Shown in pieces: positions 1 through 5,009 of a stretch of DNA of 5,671 bases; the first letter of the stretch is position 1, and each line of letters opens with the position of its first letter. The DNA comes from Clostridia bacterium (lineage in GTDB: Bacteria > Bacillota > Clostridia > Oscillospirales > CAG-272), in contig JAFWWR010000011.1 in the NCBI GenBank assembly GCA_017518025.1, forward strand, positions 1-5,671. Direction: 5' to 3'. The notes beneath the pieces were generated by a model. The model did not search any database, was not told the DNA's origin, and saw nothing but the letters and a program-made list of their open reading frames with translations. A program made the position numbers and the translations under genes.

Positions 1-1
1 C

Positions 2-877
2 AACAGAGAGTCGGTCATCACCTCGTACAGGAACTCAAAGAACTTCGGGACCAATCTCATCTCCGGCCTCTACGGTATGTATTTCGCCGTGGGATGCCGC
101 CTCGAGAGCCGCGGCAGGACGGTGCTCGGATGCTCCACCCGCGTCCAGGGCACGGGGTATCTCGTCAACTCCAAGGTGGTAAAGGACGGGTGGCCCTACG
201 TGTCGCTTACCGAGGACTGGGAGTTCACCGCGGACCAGATCCTCCATTTCAACAACATCCGCTACTGCGACGACGCTGTCTTCTATGACGAACAGCCCAC
301 CACCCTCCACATCATGTGGCGGCAGAGGGTCAGATGGTCCCGCGGCCACCTGCTGGTGTTCTACGCAAGATTCCGGGACCTGGTGACCAACGTGTTCAGA
401 AAAGGCACGTGCCACCGCGGCTCCGTCTACGACATAATGGTGAATACCACTCCGGCGCCGCTGTTCATGCTGCTGCTGCAGATCCTGCAGTTCATCCTGA
501 CGGTGACGGCTCCGCTGGTGGACAGGTCCCTCACCTACCGCAGTGTCTTCGTCGGCGACAAGGCGGGATTCTGGCAGTCGTTCTGGCTCTCGGACGGGTT
601 GCTGTTCACCTGGCTGAGGTCCACGGTGATCAGCTTTATCTTCACGGCGCTCATCGCCGTGCTGATCTTCATCATCGAGAGACGGCGCATCAAGGGCGTC
701 AGTTTCGGGATGAAGGTACTCATCACCCTGGCATGGCCTCTGTTCCTGCTGATCCAGATCCCGATCGACGTTCAGGCGCTCCTCTCCCGTCATCTGGGCT
801 GGAAACCCATCCCGCACAAGGACAAAACGTCCTTCGAGCACGTGAATCCCACGGACTCGGATCCGGTAAAAGAATAA
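2..877 (+). CDS. Processive family 2 glycosyltransferase, C-terminal part (5' truncated by window)
   Basis: The reading frame is open from base 2, so the gene starts upstream; 291 codons are visible, ending at TAA 875-877. The fragment carries the second half of a GT2 catalytic domain. A T-E-D motif (visible residues 70-72, followed by WEF) matches the catalytic-base region, and Q108-R-V-R-W112 matches the QxxRW signature of processive synthases such as cellulose, hyaluronan and poly-GlcNAc synthases. Three hydrophobic segments follow at about residues 152-172, 206-226 and 238-258, then a short charged tail. This is an integral membrane enzyme that probably transfers sugars from nucleotide-sugar donors on the cytoplasmic face to a polysaccharide or lipid-linked acceptor. 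The donor and product cannot be told from this part. The N-terminal DxD region is outside the window. It is followed by a hairpin array and a terminator, so it is the last gene of its transcript. The GT2 assignment is firm; the specific function is unknown. Confidence 0.88.
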   Translation, partial: NRESVITSYRNSKNFGTNLISGLYGMYFAVGCRLESRGRTVLGCSTRVQGTGYLVNSKVVKDGWPYVSLTEDWEFTADQILHFNNIRYCDDAVFYDEQPTTLHIMWRQRVRWSRGHLLVFYARFRDLVTNVFRKGTCHRGSVYDIMVNTTPAPLFMLLLQILQFILTVTAPLVDRSLTYRSVFVGDKAGFWQSFWLSDGLLFTWLRSTVISFIFTALIAVLIFIIERRRIKGVSFGMKVLITLAWPLFLLIQIPIDVQALLSRHLGWKPIPHKDKTSFEHVNPTDSDPVKE

Positions 878-886
878 AAGAAAAAA

Positions 887-1099
887 CCGCCGCAAGGCGG
901 AATATAACTGCCGCCCCAAGGCGGAATATAACTGCCGCCCCAAGGCGGCAATATAACTCTGCCGTAAGGCAGAATATAACTCCGCCCCAAGGCGGAATAT
1001 AACTGCCGCCGCAAGGCGGCAATATAACTCCGCCCCAAGGCGGAATATAACTCCGCCCCAAGGCGGAATATAACTCCGCCCCAAGGCGGCAATATAACT
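887..1099. repeat. Tandem array of nine short hairpin repeats with a fixed AATATAACT linker
   Basis: Nine head-to-tail units of 23-25 nt begin at 887, 910, 934, 959, 982, 1005, 1030, 1053 and 1076. Each is a small stem-loop (CCGCC, a 4-nt loop, GGCGG; some units gain an outer G and/or C) followed by the invariant linker AATATAACT. Loops are CCAA in six units, GCAA in two (units 1 and 6) and GTAA in one (unit 4). Unit 4 has the stem CTGCC/GGCAG, where a C-G pair is replaced by T-A so pairing is kept. The array begins 9 nt after the glycosyltransferase stop and ends just before a terminator, so on the + strand it would lie in that gene's 3' untranslated region. Frames on the - strand stay open across it because the unit contains no stops there, but the unit length is not a multiple of three and coding is unlikely. 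It may be a family of small mobile or amplifying palindromes; the function is unknown. Confidence 0.93.
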
Positions 1100-1100
1100 C

Positions 1101-1143
1101 AAAAAAATGCGCCTCGCGGAAGCGAGGCGCAAGTGCTTTTTTT
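1101..1143. terminator. Bidirectional intrinsic terminator between convergent genes
   Basis: A 9-bp perfect GC-rich stem, GCGCCTCGC (1109-1117) with GCGAGGCGC (1122-1130), closes a GGAA loop and extends by a T1108-A1131 pair. On the + strand it is followed after AGTGC by seven Ts (1137-1143). On the - strand the A-run 1101-1107 reads as seven Ts directly after the stem. It can therefore stop the glycosyltransferase transcript from the left and the 1290-1853 gene transcript from the right. The - strand side, with its immediate T-run, looks the stronger. Confidence 0.85.
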
Positions 1144-1158
1144 CGCTTAGGCAGGAAA

Positions 1159-1291
1159 GTGATGTTTTGCGGCGAGGCCGCAAAGTGATGTTTCTTCGCT
1201 GCGCTGCGAAGTGATGTCGTGATGTCGTATCGCTTCGCTCGCGGTGATATGCCGCGGACGCCGCGGCGATGAAAACCGCTGCGCGGTTTTC
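1159..1291. repeat. Second hairpin array with GTGATGT/GTGATAT linkers
   Basis: A series of unlike stem-loops is joined by a recurring heptamer, GTGATGT at 1159-1165, 1185-1191, 1211-1217 and 1219-1225, with the variant GTGATAT at 1244-1250. The stems are: 1166-1184 (8 bp, TTTGCGGC/GCCGCAAA, loop GAG); 1194-1211 (6 bp, CTTCGC/GCGAAG); a weak one at about 1228-1243; 1251-1267 (7 bp, GCCGCGG/CCGCGGC, loop ACG); and 1271-1291 (9 bp, GAAAACCGC/GCGGTTTTC, loop TGC). Read on the - strand the linker is ACATCAC. In contrast to the 887-1099 array, the linker is kept here while the stem sequences change from unit to unit. The array lies in the 3' untranslated region of the - strand gene 1290-1853. No protein-coding signal is seen. 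Confidence 0.75.
1271..1291 (-). other. Strong stem-loop overlapping the stop codon of the - strand gene
   Basis: A 9-bp perfect stem (1271-1279 with 1283-1291, loop TGC) includes the TGA stop of the - strand gene (1292-1290) at its edge. No T-run follows it on the - strand, so it is a poor intrinsic terminator. It is better read as the first unit of the adjacent hairpin array or as a 3'-end RNA-stabilising structure. Confidence 0.45.
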
Positions 1292-1853
1292 AGGCCCAGG
1301 GATTGGTGGACTCCGGCGGGCGGACGTCGGAGAGCAGGAACTGCTCCCACAGGTACCATTTGCCGTCCTTGGCGTTCCTCAGCTGTACGTATCTGGCGGA
1401 ATCGGCGCCGCCGGAGCGGATGAACAGCTTAAGATACCCGGCGTTGTCCCGGGAGTACGGATTCTCGCTCACCGTCACGGTGTACGGCTCCGACGGGGCG
1501 TAGTCGTTCTGCGGCGTGGCGCCGTTGAAGTACGACCTCATGAGGTATTCCTTCCCGTCCATAAAACGGTCGTTGATGAACTGCTTGTCGACTCCGCTGA
1601 GCGGTCTCGGCCCGCGCAGGATATCAAGCGCCGCGTAGCACAGCTCCCGGTCCTTCGGGTAGAAGCTCAGCGCCACCACCGTCAGCGCCGCCGTGTCATA
1701 GGGCGAGACGAGAGACGCCTGGGGCAGCGCCTTGAACGATTCGAGGTCCGCGGGCATGTTCGGGAAGGTGATGTCGAAGCTCTTGTTCGAGCCGGTGACC
1801 ACGTTCGTTCCTCCTCCGTTGAATATCTTTTTCAGACTATCGAAAAATCCCAT
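1290..1853 (-). CDS. DUF6935-like protein of unknown function
   Basis: This 187-residue soluble protein has no signal peptide or membrane segment. It opens with a short amphipathic stretch (MGFFDSLKKIF) and a glycine-rich linker, then a conserved-looking body. The body has FPNMPADLESFKALPQASL (about 30-48), SPYDTAALTVVALSFYP (50-66), GPRPLSGVDKQFINDRF (81-97), GKEYLMRSYFNGATPQNDY (100-118) and a C-terminal SGGADSARYVQLR...GKWYLWEQFLLSDVRPP...NPWA (147-187). From memory this pattern matches the Firmicute family DUF6935; no search was possible, and no catalytic residues or biochemical role are known to me. The ATG at 1853-1851 is chosen because AAAGGA (1868-1863 on the complement) lies 9 nt upstream. 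It has its own promoter (1931-1959, - strand), is divergent from the histidine operon and convergent with the glycosyltransferase. It looks monocistronic. Confidence 0.85.
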   Translation of the reverse strand: MGFFDSLKKIFNGGGTNVVTGSNKSFDITFPNMPADLESFKALPQASLVSPYDTAALTVVALSFYPKDRELCYAALDILRGPRPLSGVDKQFINDRFMDGKEYLMRSYFNGATPQNDYAPSEPYTVTVSENPYSRDNAGYLKLFIRSGGADSARYVQLRNAKDGKWYLWEQFLLSDVRPPESTNPWA

Positions 1854-1930
1854 GTCAAATCATCCTTTCATCTTTATGGAGACCCGCTCCCGCCGCCTCA
1901 CGCGGCTGAAAAACGGCCTCCCGTGGTCTA

Positions 1931-1959
1931 ATTATACATCATTTTCCATAATCGTTCAA
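1931..1959 (-). promoter_or_regulatory. Sigma-A promoter for the DUF6935-like gene
   Basis: On the - strand, TTGAAC (1959-1954) is followed by a 17-bp spacer and a perfect TATAAT (1936-1931). It lies in a locally AT-rich stretch within otherwise GC-rich DNA. Transcription would begin near 1924, giving a leader of about 70 nt before the ATG at 1853. The leader contains one small stem (1892-1896 with 1902-1906). Confidence 0.75.
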
Positions 1960-2008
1960 CACTTTGCGGGAAAGATGTACTGCAAATCGTAAAAAATTGA
2001 AAAATCCG

Positions 2009-2037
2009 TTGACTTTACCGTGCTAAAGTGGTAAAAT
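2009..2037 (+). promoter_or_regulatory. Sigma-A promoter of the histidine operon
   Basis: TTGACT (2009-2014), a 17-bp spacer and TAAAAT (2032-2037) form a near-consensus promoter. The start site would be close to 2044, leaving a leader of about 45 nt. This argues against the upstream in-frame ATG at 2036, which lies inside the -10 element and would not be in the mRNA. Confidence 0.8.
2012..2035 (+). promoter_or_regulatory. Candidate operator: nested inverted repeats in the his promoter
   Basis: Two inverted repeats overlap the -35 element, spacer and -10 element: ACTTTA (2012-2017) with TAAAGT (2024-2029), and TTTACC (2014-2019) with GGTAAA (2030-2035). A repressor bound here would block RNA polymerase. 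TrpR/YerC-family HisR regulators control his operons in some Gram-positive bacteria, but I cannot confirm that this matches their motif. The repeats are seen directly; the regulatory role is inferred. Confidence 0.4.
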
Positions 2038-2059
2038 GTTCGCATCAACGGAGAATTAC

Positions 2060-2074
2060 CCGGGCGACGCCCGG
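2060..2074 (+). other. Small leader hairpin just upstream of the hisZ ribosome binding site
   Basis: A 6-bp stem CCGGGC/GCCCGG (2060-2065 with 2069-2074, loop GAC) sits 2 nt before the AAGGAG site. It does not sequester that site and has no T-run, so it is neither an obvious attenuator nor a terminator. It may protect the mRNA 5' end or keep the ribosome site exposed. Confidence 0.4.
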
Positions 2075-2076
2075 AA

Positions 2077-2082
2077 AAGGAG
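2077..2082 (+). promoter_or_regulatory. hisZ ribosome binding site (decides the start)
   Basis: AAGGAG ends 7 nt before the ATG at 2090, an ideal spacing. It selects this start over the in-frame ATG at 2036, which has no such site and lies inside the promoter. Confidence 0.85.
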
Positions 2083-2089
2083 ACATAAA

Positions 2090-3070
2090 ATGGATCTTTC
2101 GCGTGAAGTCCGGCTCACCTCCGCCGAGGCGGCGGTGTTCTCGCTCAGAAGTCTGTACGAAAGCTGCGGATACGGGCGGTTCAAAGTCAATAAATTCGAG
2201 GAATACGATTTTTACGCCTCGTGCAAATCCTTTCTCATGTCGGAGAACGTGCTGACCTTCACGGACAGCACGGGCCGCCTTATGGCGCTGAAGCCCGACA
2301 TCACCCTGTCCATCGTGAAGAACGTGGGCGCCTCCGGCGACGGGCCGCAGAAGGTCTACTACAACGAGTCCGTGTTCCGCGACTCCGGCGACGGCAACGG
2401 CTTCCGCGAGATAACCCAGACCGGCCTCGAGCGGGTGGGCGAAGTGGATACCGCCGCCGTTTGCGAGGCGGTGGAACTGGCGTGCCGCTCCCTCGACCTG
2501 CTCCGGGCGGGGAAGAGCGCGGTGCTGGATCTGAGCCACGTGGGCGTGGTCTCCGCCATCCTCGACGCCGAGGGAGTCGGGGAGGCCGTGCGCGGCGCCG
2601 TGGCGTCCCTTATGGGCGACAAGAACGCGGGCGAGCTCATGCGTGCCGCCACAGGGGCGGGCATCTCCGCCGCCGGCGCGGAAAAGCTGTGCCGTCTCGC
2701 CACTCTGTACGGCACCCCGGCGGACGTCCGCGACGAGCTTTATTCCGCCGCGGGAGACGTCCCCGGATGCGCTCCGGCGCTGGAGGAACTTTACGCCGTC
2801 GTCGCCTCCCTGCCCGACGGGCTCCGCAGGATGATCCGCTTCGACTTTTCGGCGGCGGGGGATATGAAGTACTACACCGGCGCGGTGTTCCGCGGCTACA
2901 TCGACGGCATCCCGCGGTCCGTCCTCTCCGGCGGCAGGTACGGAGGTCTGCTCCCCGAGTACGGTGCCGCCCACGGAGGCATCGGCTTCGCGGTATACAC
3001 CGATCTGCTGGAATACGCCGGAGGGGGCCGCGGCGCGACTCTCGTCTTCGACGACCCGGAGGTAAAATGA
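2090..3070 (+). CDS. hisZ: ATP phosphoribosyltransferase regulatory subunit HisZ
   Basis: This 326-residue protein is related to the catalytic core of histidyl-tRNA synthetase. HisZ has no aminoacylation role; it binds the short HisG to form an active, histidine-sensitive ATP phosphoribosyltransferase, the first step of histidine synthesis. Visible class II synthetase-like landmarks are: RLMALKPDITLSIVKNV (63-79), which resembles the HisRS/HisZ segment that recognises histidine-type ligands; the motif 2 region VYYNESVFRDSG..FREITQTGLERVG (89-117); MKYYTGAVFRGY (259-270); and the motif 3-like LSGGRYGGLLPEYG (279-292). The anticodon-binding domain of true HisRS (usually over 400 residues) is absent, which separates the two. 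The start at 2090 is set by the AAGGAG site and promoter position. It is the first gene of the operon, and its TGA (3068-3070) overlaps the hisG start. Confidence 0.93.
   Translation: MDLSREVRLTSAEAAVFSLRSLYESCGYGRFKVNKFEEYDFYASCKSFLMSENVLTFTDSTGRLMALKPDITLSIVKNVGASGDGPQKVYYNESVFRDSGDGNGFREITQTGLERVGEVDTAAVCEAVELACRSLDLLRAGKSAVLDLSHVGVVSAILDAEGVGEAVRGAVASLMGDKNAGELMRAATGAGISAAGAEKLCRLATLYGTPADVRDELYSAAGDVPGCAPALEELYAVVASLPDGLRRMIRFDFSAAGDMKYYTGAVFRGYIDGIPRSVLSGGRYGGLLPEYGAAHGGIGFAVYTDLLEYAGGGRGATLVFDDPEVK
3058..3063 (+). promoter_or_regulatory. hisG ribosome binding site within the end of hisZ
   Basis: GGAGGT lies inside the last hisZ codons. It is 6 nt from the ATG at 3070 but only 3 nt from the ATG at 3067, which favours 3070 as the working start. 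Confidence 0.7.
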
Positions 3071-3723
3071 TGAACGATATGATAAACGTGGCTCTCCCCA
3101 AGGGGAGACTGGGGGAGAAGGTCTACTCCCTCTTCGAGTCGGCGGGGTACGACTGCCCCGCGGTGATGGACCCGGGCCGCCGCCTTCTCTTCGAGAACGA
3201 AGAGGCGGGAGTGCGCTATTTCTGGGTCAAGCCCTCCGACGTGCCCATCTACGTGGAGCGCGGAGTCGCCGACGTGGGCGTGGCGGGCAAGGACGTCCTT
3301 CTCGAGAGCCGCCCCGACGTGTACGAGCTCTGCGACCTGATGCTGGGCAAGTGCCGGATGGCTGTGGCGGCGAAGGAGGGCTTCGTCGACGACACGTCCC
3401 GGCCCCTGCGGGTGGCGACCAAGTTCCCGGTCATCGCCCGGGAGTACTACGCCTCCCGGAGCCGGGAGATAGATATAATAAAGCTGAACGGCTCCATCGA
3501 GATCGCCCCTCTGCTGGGGCTGTCCGACGTCATCGTGGACATCGTGGAGACGGGAAAGACCCTTGCCGAGAACGGACTCGTGCCCTTTGAGACGGTGGTC
3601 GGGATCTCGGCGCGGCTCATATCGAACAAAGTGAGCTACAAGTTCAAAAGCGCCGCCATCCGCGAGATGGAGGAAAAAGTCCGCCGGGCGGCGGAGAAAA
3701 AAGCGGAGGAGACCAAAAAATGA
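3070..3723 (+). CDS. hisG: ATP phosphoribosyltransferase catalytic subunit HisG, short form
   Basis: This 217-residue enzyme condenses ATP with PRPP to give N1-(5'-phosphoribosyl)-ATP in the cytoplasm. The N-terminal NVALPKGRLGEKVYSLFESAGYD (6-28) and VKPSDVPIYVERGVADVGVAGKDVLLE (53-79) are typical HisG motifs. The PRPP site follows as LNGSIEIAPLLGLSDVIVDIVETGKTL (139-165), with E160-T-G-K-T164 in the phosphate loop. The length matches the short form, which lacks the C-terminal histidine-binding domain and needs HisZ, in agreement with the gene next to it. The last roughly 20 residues are very Lys/Glu/Arg-rich and probably helical. Two adjacent ATGs are possible: 3070 has better ribosome-site spacing, while 3067 would add one Met and give an ATGA overlap with hisZ. 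The stop overlaps the hisD start. Confidence 0.95.
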   Translation: MNDMINVALPKGRLGEKVYSLFESAGYDCPAVMDPGRRLLFENEEAGVRYFWVKPSDVPIYVERGVADVGVAGKDVLLESRPDVYELCDLMLGKCRMAVAAKEGFVDDTSRPLRVATKFPVIAREYYASRSREIDIIKLNGSIEIAPLLGLSDVIVDIVETGKTLAENGLVPFETVVGISARLISNKVSYKFKSAAIREMEEKVRRAAEKKAEETKK

Positions 3724-5009
3724 TAAAGATATACAGAGACCCCGCCGAGGCGCTCCGCCGCGACGAAGCCGTCGAGGCGAGAAACGACGGGATAAGAGAC
3801 GCCGTCTCCGCCATCATCGCCGACGTCCGCGAGAGAGGCGACGCGGCGCTGATCGACCTGGCAAGAAAATTCGACAGGGCGGAGCTCGACTCGGTGGAGG
3901 TCCCCCGCCGGGAGATCGACGAAGCGGCGGAAAAATGCCCGCCGGAGCTCGTTCGGGTCATGAAAAAGGCGGCGGAGGCCATCCGCGCCTTCCACAGCCG
4001 CCAGGTCCGTCAGCCCTTCGAGATCAGGGACAGGGACGGCGTCGTGCTGGGGCAGAAGATCACCCCCATCGAAAAGGTGGGCCTCTACGTGCCGGGCGGC
4101 ACGGCGGCCTATCCCTCGTCGGTGCTCATGAACTGCATCCCGGCGAAGATCGCCGGATGCTCCGAGATCGTCATGGTCTCGCCGCCCTCCGCGGGAGGGA
4201 CCGTAAGCTCCGTTATCCTCGCTGCGGCGAAGATCGCCGGCGTCGATCGCGTGTTCCGCGTCGGCGGCGCCCAGGCGGTGGCGGCGCTGGCATACGGCAC
4301 GGAGACCGTGCCGAAGGTAGACAAGATCGTGGGCCCCGGCAACGCGTACGTCGCCGAGGCGAAAAGGCAGGTGTTCGGCAGGGTCGCCATCGACATGATC
4401 GCCGGACCCAGCGAGATCCTCGTCATCGCCGACGGGAAGTCCGACCCCGCGATCCTCGCCGCCGACCTGCTCTCCCAGGCGGAGCACGACAGAATGGCGA
4501 CGGCGATCCTGCTGACCGACAGCGAGGAGCTGGCGGCAGCGGTGCGGGACGAGCTGGAGCGGCAGATCCCCGCCCTCCCGCGGCGTGACATCGCCCGGGA
4601 ATCCGTCGACAACAACGGCAGGATCGTGATCCTGCCCGATATCCCCTCCTGCGTGGCTCTCGCAAACGAGATCGCGCCGGAGCATCTGGAGCTCTGCGTA
4701 GACTCGCCTTTCGACTTCCTCGAGAGCGTCAAGAACGCCGGCAGCGTGTTCCTGGGGCGCAACTGCCCCGAGGCGCTGGGCGACTACCTGGCGGGGCCGA
4801 ACCACACCCTCCCCACAAGCGGGACCGCGAGGTTTTCCAGCCCCCTCTCCGTGGACGATTTCATCAAGAAGACCCAGTTCACCTACTTCACCGCGGACGC
4901 TCTCGCAAAAGAGGCGGACGACATCGCCGCCTTCGCCCGGGCGGAGGGGCTCGAGGCGCACGCCCGGTCAGCCCTCTCCAGAGGAAAAAAGGAGATTAAT
5001 GAAAAATGA
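3720..5009 (+). CDS. hisD: Histidinol dehydrogenase HisD
   Basis: This 429-residue, full-length protein is the zinc- and NAD-dependent enzyme that oxidises L-histidinol through histidinal to L-histidine, the last two steps of the pathway. Family motifs appear in order: KITPIEKVGLYVPGGTAAYPSS (113-134), RVGGAQAVAALAYGT (180-194), KIVGPGNAYVAEAK (202-215), DMIAGPSEILVIAD (225-238) and LLSQAEHD (250-257). Residues equivalent to the known E. coli site are all present: Q253 and H256 (zinc ligands), E321 and H322 (acid-base catalysis), D355 and H362, and H414 near the C-terminus. The enzyme should therefore be active. The start ATG overlaps the hisG TGA as ATGA, with GGAGGAGA (3705-3712) 7 nt upstream. 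The stop likewise overlaps the hisC start, so expression is probably coupled. Confidence 0.96.
   Translation: MIKIYRDPAEALRRDEAVEARNDGIRDAVSAIIADVRERGDAALIDLARKFDRAELDSVEVPRREIDEAAEKCPPELVRVMKKAAEAIRAFHSRQVRQPFEIRDRDGVVLGQKITPIEKVGLYVPGGTAAYPSSVLMNCIPAKIAGCSEIVMVSPPSAGGTVSSVILAAAKIAGVDRVFRVGGAQAVAALAYGTETVPKVDKIVGPGNAYVAEAKRQVFGRVAIDMIAGPSEILVIADGKSDPAILAADLLSQAEHDRMATAILLTDSEELAAAVRDELERQIPALPRRDIARESVDNNGRIVILPDIPSCVALANEIAPEHLELCVDSPFDFLESVKNAGSVFLGRNCPEALGDYLAGPNHTLPTSGTARFSSPLSVDDFIKKTQFTYFTADALAKEADDIAAFARAEGLEAHARSALSRGKKEINEK
4989..4994 (+). promoter_or_regulatory. hisC ribosome binding site with long spacing and an intervening out-of-frame ATG
   Basis: AAGGAG at the end of hisD is 11 nt from the hisC ATG (5006) but 4 nt from another ATG at 4999. 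That other ATG is in a different frame and opens only a 20-codon frame ending at TGA 5059-5061. The real start is set by the conserved HisC N-terminus and the ATGA overlap with hisD. Confidence 0.6.

Noticed and set aside
887..1099. CRISPR array
   Set aside because: The conserved part is a tiny palindrome and the 'spacers' are the same 9 nt every time; there are no unique 30-40 nt spacers and no cas genes.
35..1183. 382-codon - strand open frame spanning the glycosyltransferase and the hairpin array
   Set aside because: It lies opposite a clear GT2 gene, its N-terminal part is simply the translated repeat, and its remainder is low-complexity antisense sequence with no recognisable domain.
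1880..1929. Long-range AGACC/GGTCT pairing as a structured leader of the - strand gene
   Set aside because: The distal arm (1925-1929) lies at or before the predicted start near 1924, so it would largely be missing from the RNA; only a 5-bp inner stem remains.
1269..1931. 220-codon + strand open frame
   Set aside because: Antisense to the DUF6935-like gene, which has its own promoter, ribosome site and coherent motifs; this frame has none.
2036..2089. Upstream in-frame ATG giving a hisZ 18 residues longer
   Set aside because: The ATG falls within the -10 hexamer, has no ribosome site, and the extra residues do not look like a HisZ N-terminus; the ATG at 2090 has an ideal AAGGAG.
2038..2089. 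T-box, riboswitch or His-rich leader peptide before hisZ
   Set aside because: The inferred leader is about 45 nt with only a 6-bp hairpin and no T-box core, specifier structure, terminator or run of His codons.
2221..3066. +1-frame extension upstream of hisG
   Set aside because: Arg/Gly-rich frame-shifted shadow of hisZ in GC-rich DNA; the HisG family begins at NVALPKGRLG, right after the ATG at 3067/3070.
3636..4961. 441-codon - strand open frame opposite hisD
   Set aside because: hisD has every catalytic residue, and the antisense product is Arg/Gly/Asp/Val-rich with no motifs, a typical GC-rich antisense shadow.
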